A stretch of 64,000 nt of DNA from Rufibacter ruber (GTDB taxonomy: Bacteria > Bacteroidota > Bacteroidia > Cytophagales > Hymenobacteraceae). The translations under genes were made by a program, and so were the position numbers. The stretch spans positions 62,001 through 126,000 of the forward strand of contig NZ_LRMM01000008.1 in the NCBI RefSeq assembly GCF_001647275.1, written 5' to 3'. Below, one piece after another: positions 10,586 through 16,511 of this stretch (position 1 is its first letter; each line of letters starts with the position of its first letter). The notes beneath the pieces are model-generated. The model had not been told where the DNA came from, ran no database searches, and saw nothing but the letters and a program-made list of their open reading frames with translations.

Positions 10586-11920
10586 ATGAAGAGGTATATA
10601 TGGTCACTGGTTTTTCTGGCAATGGCGGGTGCGGCACAAGCACAGTCTGTACAGGATTACTTTTTTAAGAGCTGGGACCTTTCTTACGTAAGTGCGGCCG
10701 CACTCACGCAGGAAGGCGGGCTAAAAGGAAATCTCTACTACCAACAAGACCGCGTGGGCAGCGTGAACAGCAATGAGGGCGGCCTGCTGCAGTTGCACAC
10801 CAACGTGGGCCGCAACCACGGCGTGGGCGTAACCATGCAAAGCACCCGCTCGGGCATTCTGCGGAGCAGCAACATTGGCGCCGGGTACGCGTACCGCGTG
10901 CAGTTGGCCCAGAACCAGACCCTTTCGGCCGGGGGCCGATTCAGTTATTTCCGGTACAGCCTGGACCGGGCCGCCGTGACCCACGCAGACGTAGCCGACC
11001 CTATCCTGTACGGCGACATGTTCCAGCAGAACAGCTTATTGCTTTCTACCGGCATTCTGTATGAATGGGGACTGTTCAGATTGGCCGTCAACGCCCCGGA
11101 GCTGGTTCCGCTGGAAGGCGGGCGTTACGCCAAGAAGCACTTCAGCGCCTACACAGACTATTCTTTCCTGCTGGACAACTGGCAGATTAGGCCCAACGTG
11201 TACTATGAGCAGTTGGCCGCCCTGGGCGGATGGTTTGAGGCCAACCTTTACACTTCATTCAAAGACCGGGTAGCGGTAGAAGTGGGGTACACCTCTGAAC
11301 ATGCCATTAGGGCCAAGGCCAGCGTAAACTACAGCGCCTTTACGGTGGGCTACGGCTACAACGCCGGCAAATCTGCCAACGAGGGATCTTCCAGCCAGGC
11401 GGGGCATAGAATTTATCTGGGCTATACCTTTGGGGATGTGTTTGAGAAGCGCAAAAAGCGCCGGGACCAGGAAGAACAGGAAAAGCAGGAATTGGAGACC
11501 ATCATCAAAGAATCGGCGCAGCTGATTGAAGATTACAAAAAAATGCTGGCCCAATCTGAAGAAGCTGCCCAAAAAGCCCTCCAGCCACAACCGGATACCT
11601 TCATCACGTCCAAACCCAACCCAACGCCAGAACCAGCTCCACCATTAGCAAATGAAAATGTAAAGCCATCACCTAAGACTCCATCAGTTATGGGTGGTTT
11701 CTATGTAGCCATTGCCGCGTTTGACACCATGAGCGGGGTAGCTGCTTTCATGGACCAAAACAGAAAAGCCGGTTTCACCCCCAAAGTGCTGTACCACGGA
11801 GGGGCTAAAAAGTTCAGGGTGTATTACAACAACTACAAAAACTACAGAGAGGCACTCAAAGCAAGAAACCAGCTAAGGAGTAAAGGCTTTAAAGACAGCT
11901 GGATTTTTGAAGTAAAATAG
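10586..11920 (+). CDS. PorP/SprF family T9SS outer-membrane protein with C-terminal SPOR-like domain
   Basis: 444 residues with a signal peptide ending 'GAAQAQ'. Residues about 20-285 match the PorP/SprF beta-barrel pattern (alternating aromatic strands, 'GVGVTMQS', 'AGGRFSYFRY', 'RIYLGYTFGDVF'). A charged coiled coil follows (about 290-335, 'KKRRDQEEQEKQELE'), then a proline-rich linker, and residues about 372-444 look like a SPOR fold ('GGFYVAIAAFDT', 'AGFTPKVLYHGGAKKFRVY', 'ALKARNQLRSKGF'). PorP/SprF proteins handle type B CTD cargo in T9SS; the adjacent upstream cargo has that CTD type, so this is probably its partner. SPOR domains bind denuded peptidoglycan, so the tail may tether the barrel to the wall (inference). 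The fusion is less usual than the plain barrel. A strong terminator follows at once. Confidence 0.85.
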   Translation: MKRYIWSLVFLAMAGAAQAQSVQDYFFKSWDLSYVSAAALTQEGGLKGNLYYQQDRVGSVNSNEGGLLQLHTNVGRNHGVGVTMQSTRSGILRSSNIGAGYAYRVQLAQNQTLSAGGRFSYFRYSLDRAAVTHADVADPILYGDMFQQNSLLLSTGILYEWGLFRLAVNAPELVPLEGGRYAKKHFSAYTDYSFLLDNWQIRPNVYYEQLAALGGWFEANLYTSFKDRVAVEVGYTSEHAIRAKASVNYSAFTVGYGYNAGKSANEGSSSQAGHRIYLGYTFGDVFEKRKKRRDQEEQEKQELETIIKESAQLIEDYKKMLAQSEEAAQKALQPQPDTFITSKPNPTPEPAPPLANENVKPSPKTPSVMGGFYVAIAAFDTMSGVAAFMDQNRKAGFTPKVLYHGGAKKFRVYYNNYKNYREALKARNQLRSKGFKDSWIFEVK

Positions 11921-11931
11921 CATCACCAACC

Positions 11932-11980
11932 TTTAAACAGAACAGCCGCCCCAGACAACAGGGCGGCTGTTCTGTTTAAA
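11932..11980. terminator. Terminator hairpin after the PorP/SprF gene
   Basis: Perfect 20-bp stem (11932-11951 with 11961-11980) and a 9-nt loop, 11 nt after the stop codon; GC-rich at the tip and AT-rich at the base, so it can work in both directions. Confidence 0.85.
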
Positions 11981-12029
11981 GCTTTTGCGTTTTCGGCCTG
12001 TTTCCAGAAAACAGCGAAAACGCAAAAGC
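11981..12029. repeat. GTTTT/GGCC palindrome family, copy 1
   Basis: 15-bp perfect outer stem (11981-11995 with 12015-12029) with the family core 'CGGCCTGTTT'. It directly abuts the preceding terminator. Confidence 0.7.
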
Positions 12030-12060
12030 AATTGGCCCATGAGTTTCCCCCGGAAATGAA

Positions 12061-12068
12061 TAGCTTTG
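12061..12068 (+). promoter_or_regulatory. Candidate -7 box (TAGCTTTG)
   Basis: Matches the Bacteroidota -7 consensus TAnnTTTG, 22 nt before the ATG at 12091. No convincing -33 TTTG at the right spacing, so only moderate support. Confidence 0.4.
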
Positions 12069-12090
12069 TCTTCACTATTCAAGCAAGGCT

Positions 12091-12495
12091 ATGTCTGGGA
12101 AGAAGTTGAAATATGTATTGGGGGCAGTTTTTATTGGGCTGGTGCTCTGGTTCCTCAAAGACGCCTTCACCCAACCCGGCGTGCAAGACCTGCAAGGTGG
12201 CTTTGAGGAAGTGGCCCTCTACCGCAACGAGAACAACACCGGCCCCATTCAGCGCATCTACGCCGTGACCGTGGCCGACACCCAGCGTGCCCAATTGCAG
12301 CAATACGGCGATTACATGCCCCACACCAAATACGGCAGCACCAAAGTGTACTTTTTCCTGAAAGGGGAGTCGGCACCGGACAAAGTTTTCCCGGGGGAGC
12401 AGAATTTTGACGCGCAGTTTCAGAAGAATTGCCTGGCCGTGTATGAGAAGGATGCTATGGGGCAGATGCGTTTGGTGAAGTGGCCGTTTAAGTAG
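12091..12495 (+). CDS. Hypothetical protein with single N-terminal membrane helix
   Basis: 134 residues and no family recognised. Residues about 7-26 ('YVLGAVFIGLVLWFLKDAFT') form one hydrophobic segment, either an uncleaved anchor or a signal peptide, followed by a soluble, charged domain with one cysteine ('FQKNCLAVYEKD') and a basic end 'RLVKWPFK'. It stands alone between two palindromic repeats, with a TAGCTTTG box upstream. The start is the first ATG after that box. Probably a conserved small envelope protein of this family of bacteria (inference). Confidence 0.7.
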   Translation: MSGKKLKYVLGAVFIGLVLWFLKDAFTQPGVQDLQGGFEEVALYRNENNTGPIQRIYAVTVADTQRAQLQQYGDYMPHTKYGSTKVYFFLKGESAPDKVFPGEQNFDAQFQKNCLAVYEKDAMGQMRLVKWPFK

Positions 12496-12527
12496 TAAGG
12501 AGAGTCAACTTAAATTCTCTCTTCTCC

Positions 12528-12616
12528 TGTCATCCTGAAAGGATCTTGGCGGCGAGCGGCTATACCACTGGGAAAGCGTTCTTACAGCTTGCCCACAAGA
12601 TTCTTCCAGAATGGCA
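12528..12616. repeat. Inverted REP-like pair (TGTCATCCTGAAAGGATCTTG type)
   Basis: Left arm 12528-12548 and right arm 12596-12616 are imperfect inverted copies (17 of 21 positions), each with an internal ATCCT/AGGAT mini-hairpin. A further copy of the left arm lies at 19623-19651. Confidence 0.6.
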
Positions 12617-12665
12617 TAAGAGTGGACACAACATATTTATCCTGATAGGTAAAAACTCACTCAAC

Positions 12666-12703
12666 CGTTTCCGGCCTGTTTTCGCCAAAACAGGCCGGAA
12701 ACG
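12666..12703. repeat. GTTTT/GGCC palindrome family, copy 2
   Basis: Perfect 17-bp stem (12666-12682 with 12687-12703) and 4-nt loop; the core is 'TTTCCGGCCTGTTTT'. Compared with other copies both arms carry matching changes (CCGG in place of CGGCC flanks). Confidence 0.75.
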
Positions 12704-12753
12704 CACCCGCCATTGCACTAAACCAAGAACCTGCACACCGCCTACTTTTTCCG

Positions 12754-12785
12754 TTGCGCAAACAAACCAGAATAGAGTAACTTTG
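12754..12785 (+). promoter_or_regulatory. dnaX promoter candidate (TTG - 21 nt - TAACTTTG)
   Basis: A -33-type TTG at 12754 and a consensus -7 box TAACTTTG at 12778-12785 are separated by 21 nt, a normal Bacteroidota spacing. The ATG of dnaX is only 7 nt downstream of the box, so the transcript would have almost no 5' leader. Confidence 0.6.
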
Positions 12786-12792
12786 TAGAGCG

Positions 12793-14784
12793 ATGGAGAA
12801 TTTTGTTGTATCGGCCCGTAAATACCGTCCTACTACCTTTGACAGCGTGGTGGGGCAGCACCATATTACCACTACCCTCAAGAACGCAATCAGCAGCAAC
12901 CACCTGGCGCAGGCCTTTTTGTTCTGCGGACCGAGGGGTGTGGGCAAGACCACGTGCGCGCGTATTCTGGCCAAGACCATCAACTGCCAGAACATTACCC
13001 CGGAGGTTGAGGCCTGCAACGAGTGCGACAACTGCAAGAGCTTCAACAACAACAGCTCGTTCAACGTGCATGAGCTGGACGCGGCGTCTAACAACTCGGT
13101 AGATGATATCCGGAGCCTAGTGGAGCAGGTGCGCTACGCGCCGCAGACGGGCAAGTACAAAATCTACATCATAGATGAGGTGCACATGCTCTCCACCTCG
13201 GCATTCAACGCGTTCCTGAAGACCCTGGAGGAGCCGCCGTCGTACGCCATTTTCATTCTGGCCACCACGGAGCGGCACAAGATTATCCCCACCATTCTCT
13301 CGCGCTGCCAGATTTTCGACTTCAACCGCATACGCATTGAAGACATGGTGCAGCACCTGGGCCGCATTGCCTCTAAAGAGGAAATCAAAGCCGATGATGA
13401 TGCCCTGCACCTGATTGCCCAGAAAGCCGACGGCGCCCTGCGCGATGCCTTGTCTATCTTTGACCAGATGGTGACCTTTTCGGGCAACCACCTCACCTAC
13501 AAGGCCACCGTGCAGAACCTGCACATTCTGGATTATGACTATTACTTTAGGCTCACCGATTTCCTGCTCACCCAGAACCTGAGCGGCGCGTTGCTGCTGT
13601 ATGATGAAATCCTGAAAAACGGGTTTGACAGCCACAACTTCGTGTTGGGCATTGGCGAACACTTCCGGAGTCTGCTGGTATGCAAAGACACCGTGACCGT
13701 GCAGCTACTGCAAGTATCAGAAAACATCAAGGCGCAGTACGCGAAGCAGTCACAGGAGGCAAGTTTGAGTTTCCTGTTGTCTGGGTTGAACTTGGTGGGT
13801 ACCTGTGACCAGAACTTTAAGTCGGCGAAGAACCAGCGGCTGCACGTGGAGCTCCTGCTCATGAAGCTGGCGCACCTGCCGCACGCCCTGCAGCTGGCCT
13901 CAGACGTCTCTCTCACCGGGGACGTCAAAAAAAAAACTAATGGCCAATCCGGCGTAACAGCTGCCGCTCCTACAGGTTCGGTTCCAGGTGTGGGTACTGC
14001 CCCGTCTGCTCCGGCAACCACGGCTGCTTCGGCTACGCCGAAAATGCCCACGCCTGCTTCTACTGATACTTCATCGGCGCAGCCAGTTTCGGCCTCATTT
14101 GAGAAAAACAGCCCGGAAACGCACCATAACACGGCTCCTGCTGACATGGATTCGGGCGAAGACCCCATCTTTGACACCTACCCCGAGGAAGCGCCTTCTC
14201 TGGTGCCTTCGGCCGTGGCCGTGAAACCGGCTCCTGCCGTGGCAGCGCCCGCCGCCCCTGCTCCGCCGACCAGAGCCGTGGCCTCGCCGCTGGCCAACCG
14301 CAAACTCTCCAAGCTGCCCAGCCTCAAGAACATTGAGGAACAGATGGCCGCCAAAGCCACAACCGTGGCCGCGCCCGTAGAGGAAGAAGCCGAAGACTAC
14401 GTGCCCGGCTCGCTGCCCGCCATCAACGAACTAAGGCTGCAGCAACTCTGGCAAGCCTACGTGAACCAGGTCAAGCAAACCGACCGCACCCTGGAATACA
14501 CTATCCTGAACCGCGAGTGGCACTTTGACGCCGAAAAAGCCGAGGTGCATCTGCACGTGGAGAATGACGTACAAGTAGCCGAGTTTAACAGTTTCAAACC
14601 AGATTTTATGGCGTATCTGCGCCAGGGTCTGGGCCACAACCGCCTGCAGGTGGTCATTGACGTGCAGCACCAGGAAACCGGCCGCAAACTTTACACCACC
14701 CAAGACAAGTACAATTACCTGTCTGAGCTCTACCCCGCCCTGAAAGACCTGAAAACCCGCCTGGGGCTGGACACCGATTTTTAA
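12793..14784 (+). CDS. dnaX: DNA polymerase III subunit gamma/tau
   Basis: 663 residues (tau form). It loads the sliding clamp as part of the polymerase III clamp-loader. N-terminal AAA+ module: 'RPTTFDSVVGQ', Walker A 'GPRGVGKTTCARIL' near residue 45, a four-cysteine zinc site (about 64-79, 'ACNECDNC'), Walker B 'IIDEVHMLS' and 'EEPPSYAIFILATTE' sensor region. Residues about 376-540 are a low-complexity Ala/Pro/Thr linker, and a tau-specific C-terminal domain follows. A run of ten A at 13927-13936 (codons AAA AAA AAA, then ACT) ends the AAA+ region; a -1 shift there reads AAC TAA and would give a gamma-like product of about 382 residues. A copy of a dispersed palindrome seems to be embedded in the linker at 14086-14120. 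Confidence 0.97.
   Translation: MENFVVSARKYRPTTFDSVVGQHHITTTLKNAISSNHLAQAFLFCGPRGVGKTTCARILAKTINCQNITPEVEACNECDNCKSFNNNSSFNVHELDAASNNSVDDIRSLVEQVRYAPQTGKYKIYIIDEVHMLSTSAFNAFLKTLEEPPSYAIFILATTERHKIIPTILSRCQIFDFNRIRIEDMVQHLGRIASKEEIKADDDALHLIAQKADGALRDALSIFDQMVTFSGNHLTYKATVQNLHILDYDYYFRLTDFLLTQNLSGALLLYDEILKNGFDSHNFVLGIGEHFRSLLVCKDTVTVQLLQVSENIKAQYAKQSQEASLSFLLSGLNLVGTCDQNFKSAKNQRLHVELLLMKLAHLPHALQLASDVSLTGDVKKKTNGQSGVTAAAPTGSVPGVGTAPSAPATTAASATPKMPTPASTDTSSAQPVSASFEKNSPETHHNTAPADMDSGEDPIFDTYPEEAPSLVPSAVAVKPAPAVAAPAAPAPPTRAVASPLANRKLSKLPSLKNIEEQMAAKATTVAAPVEEEAEDYVPGSLPAINELRLQQLWQAYVNQVKQTDRTLEYTILNREWHFDAEKAEVHLHVENDVQVAEFNSFKPDFMAYLRQGLGHNRLQVVIDVQHQETGRKLYTTQDKYNYLSELYPALKDLKTRLGLDTDF
13927..13940 (+). 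promoter_or_regulatory. dnaX: Candidate dnaX frameshift/slippage site (A10 then TAA in -1 frame)
   Basis: Ten consecutive A lie in frame as three AAA codons plus one A. Loss of register by -1 gives AAC at 13935-13937 and an immediate TAA stop at 13938-13940. In E. coli (ribosomal) and Thermus (transcriptional slippage) similar A-runs at this position generate gamma. No clear downstream stem-loop was seen, which favours transcriptional slippage (inference). Confidence 0.65.
14086..14120 (+). repeat. Palindrome-family copy embedded in dnaX
   Basis: 'GTTTCGGCCTCATTT' faces 'GAGAAAAACAGCCCGGAAAC'; it matches the intergenic palindrome core closely and is read in frame as part of the tau linker ('SFEKNSPETHH'). 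Confidence 0.5.
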
Positions 14785-14835
14785 TTTCATACCAACCTGC
14801 CCAGCTTTCAATAGCCGCCCAGGTTTACCCCGCCC

Positions 14836-15360
14836 ATGCAAGACCTCTTCGACCGTAAAACCGACCCGTATTTTGGCTCCCTCCGTTACCTGGGCTACCT
14901 GCTGCTTCCGGCGGGTATTATTGTGGCCGGGACGGCGTTGTGGTTGGAGGCAGATGCGGTTCAGTTAGTTTCGGTGGGCGGGCTGTTGTTTTTGCTGGGG
15001 CTCCTTTTCCAGACTACGCACCACGGGTTCCAGATAGATTTCAAGAACCGCCGCGTGCGTGAATACCTGACCATGTTCGGGGTGAAAAGTGGGAATTGGG
15101 TGCCGCTGCCGCAATTCCAAAAGGTGGTACTAAGCTCTAACCTGGCTCCCGCCGATGACCATGACCACGCGCACGACCACCATCACGATGATCAACCTGC
15201 GCCGCTGGTCACCTGGTACACCGTTGGCCTGTACTCCACTTCGCCCGAGGCGGATTTTGAATTGCGTACCGGCCACCAGCAAGACGCCTTGAAAACGCTG
15301 CATCTGCTGGCTGCCAAATTAGGAGTCCCCGCAGAAGACAGAACCACCGCAGCCCGCTGA
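14836..15360 (+). CDS. Hypothetical membrane protein with two TM helices and His/Asp-rich segment
   Basis: 174 residues. Two hydrophobic helices (about 18-38 and 42-60, 'YLLLPAGIIVAGTALWL' and 'VQLVSVGGLLFLLGLLF') resemble the membrane hairpin of PH-like YdbT/YcdB proteins. A soluble domain follows ('FKNRRVREYLTMFGVKSGNW'), interrupted near 108-121 by 'DDHDHAHDHHHDD', a possible metal-binding loop. It lies 51 nt after dnaX and is probably cotranscribed. No function assigned. A family palindrome starts at the base after the stop codon. Confidence 0.75.
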   Translation: MQDLFDRKTDPYFGSLRYLGYLLLPAGIIVAGTALWLEADAVQLVSVGGLLFLLGLLFQTTHHGFQIDFKNRRVREYLTMFGVKSGNWVPLPQFQKVVLSSNLAPADDHDHAHDHHHDDQPAPLVTWYTVGLYSTSPEADFELRTGHQQDALKTLHLLAAKLGVPAEDRTTAAR

Positions 15361-15405
15361 TTTCCGTTTGGACCTGTTTTGGCCAAAACAGGCCGAAAAC
15401 GGAAA
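15361..15405. repeat. GTTTT/GGCC palindrome family, copy 3
   Basis: Starts immediately after the stop codon of the upstream gene. Arms 'TTTCCGTTT' and 'AAACGGAAA' enclose a perfect inner 'CCTGTTTTGGCCAAAACAGG'; no T-run, but the position suggests a 3'-end role. Confidence 0.65.
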
Positions 15406-15472
15406 GGCGTTGCCCCTTCTCCCCCTGGGAGAAGGTTAGGATGAGGGGCGAGGCGGTTGCAGCGGTAATTGG

Positions 15473-15514
15473 CGCAGACGCTCGCAGGTCCTCCGGACGC
15501 TACGAGGTCTTGGG
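15473..15514 (+). repeat. REP element (GCAGACGCTCGCAGG ... GCTACGAGGTCTT)
   Basis: Hairpin-forming element similar to the inverted repeats that bound the RAYT gene at 34141-34878 and to copies at 37820 and 43060. Confidence 0.6.
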
Positions 15515-15563
15515 AGAATGGCTGATGGTGTATGGTAAATTGCTTAGGAGATCGATCACTGGC

Positions 15564-15611
15564 GCGAGTCTCTGACTCGTGACCTGGGATGGTGCGAGTC
15601 TCCAGACTCGC
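15564..15611. repeat. Paired GCGAGTCTCCAGACTCGC palindromes
   Basis: An imperfect copy at 15564-15579 and a perfect 8-bp-arm palindrome at 15594-15611. Related copies lie near 38115-38150, 43178-43193 and 43689-43704, always in gene-free tracts. Confidence 0.55.
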
Positions 15612-15644
15612 CGGGAGCCATGATAAGATCAGCCATGCGTGAAA

Positions 15645-15815
15645 CCCACCCCTACCCCTCTGAGGAGGGGAATTACCGGGAACGCGTGCAGGTGTATGTA
15701 ATACGCTCCTACACCTGCAATGTGTGCCCTCCTGTGTAAACATCCCCCTTCGCCCCTTCAAAGGGGGAGTATCAAATATGCGTGGGAGACAAGGCGGTGC
15801 CTGGTCTCTACCATT
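15645..15815 (+). repeat. Mosaic intergenic element (CCACCCCTACCCCT / CCCCTTCAAAGGGG modules)
   Basis: Three modules in order: an 'ACCCCTCTGAGGAGGGG' hairpin, then 'CCCTTCGCCCCTTCAAAGGGG' (near 15743), then 'GGGAGACAAGGCGG...GGTCTC'. The same modules recur at 32215-32450, 37894-37980 and 43226-43347 in different combinations. Non-coding. Confidence 0.6.
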
Positions 15816-15865
15816 CTCCGAAACGCCTGAACCAGACCACTGGCAAGCAGCAATGAACAACCAAC

Positions 15866-16117
15866 ACTTCTGCCCTTGACTGATGTGCGCAGCACGGGCC
15901 CGGCTCAGGCTAGCGGAACAGCAACGGTTACCTACAGAGGCAGACAAAACAGCACAAGCAGCTACAGGAGAGGAACCTGAACCAGTCCTGGCGGGGAGCG
16001 CCTCTGTTAATACGGTGCCGCTCCAGCGGCAAGGCCGGAGGGCCTAGTTTTAACAGCAGTGCTCACCCCCAGGACGGGGCCCCGCGGCCGTGAGCGCTTA
16101 CCGGAAAAGATGAAACA
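15866..16117 (+). ncRNA. Putative structured RNA element, copy A
   Basis: One of three about 250-nt copies. The 5' block 'CTGATGTGCGCAGCACGGGC' and 3' block 'CCCCGCGGCCGTGAGCGCTT' then 'ACCGGAAAAGATG' are nearly invariant. Between them, 'GTCCTGGCGG' pairs with 'CCAGGAC' (closing stem), 'CTGTTAA' with 'TTAACAG', and two hairpins are copy-specific: 'GCCGCT CC AGCGGC' and 'AGGCC GGA GGGCCT'. The other copies have different arms that still pair. Purine loops favour the plus strand as the RNA. Function unknown; a stand-alone HEARO/omega-RNA-type element is one possibility. Confidence 0.6.
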
Positions 16118-16137
16118 ACTCAGTGAGTGAGGCACCC

Positions 16138-16310
16138 CGTCAAGCGCCAAAGCCAGGGGAATAGCGAACTACGGTAGCAGTCCAGCAGCAGCAACTGGCA
16201 GTCACCAAATACAGCATCAAGCGCCACCGCCAAGGGAACAGCAGACTACGCATTCCTACGCTGCCCCGGAGCAAACGGTCAAAGCAAACGAACAGCTGAC
16301 TACAAATGGC
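16138..16310 (+). repeat. Degenerate repeat array following structured element A
   Basis: Three units resembling 'AAGCGCCAAAGCCAGGGGAA' + 'NAGCGAACTACG' begin near 16140, 16219 and 16267, at irregular spacing. Equivalent arrays follow copies B and C. Confidence 0.5.
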
Positions 16311-16384
16311 TTTAAATCAACAAGATTAAGGTGATAGCTCCCACTATAAGCCCAGGATAAGTGATAACCAAACACCACGATCCT

Positions 16385-16420
16385 GTTTTTGGCCTGTTTT
16401 TAGAAAATCAGCCCCAAAAC
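16385..16420. repeat. GTTTT/GGCC palindrome family, degenerate copy 4
   Basis: 'GTTTTTGGCCTGTTTT' opposite 'GAAAATCAGCCCCAAAAC'; several mismatches. Confidence 0.45.
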
Positions 16421-16475
16421 GCACTCCTCGATATTCCTGAAAAGAAAAGAACAAGACAAAACCGGGGCATTCGTT

Positions 16476-16483
16476 ATATTTGA
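16476..16483 (+). promoter_or_regulatory. Candidate -7 box (TATATTTG) for the M16 peptidase gene
   Basis: Exact TAnnTTTG match 28 nt before the ATG at 16512; the -33 box is weak. Confidence 0.45.
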
Positions 16484-16511
16484 CTTACTACACCCACAAC
16501 CCAATTCTTAA

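Noticed and set aside
12546-12788. 80-codon plus-strand frame before dnaX
   Set aside because: It runs through the REP-like pair, a palindrome copy and the dnaX promoter.
16138-16310. CRISPR-like array after structured element A
   Set aside because: Units are degenerate, spacing is irregular (about 45-80 bp), spacers are not uniform, and no cas gene is present.
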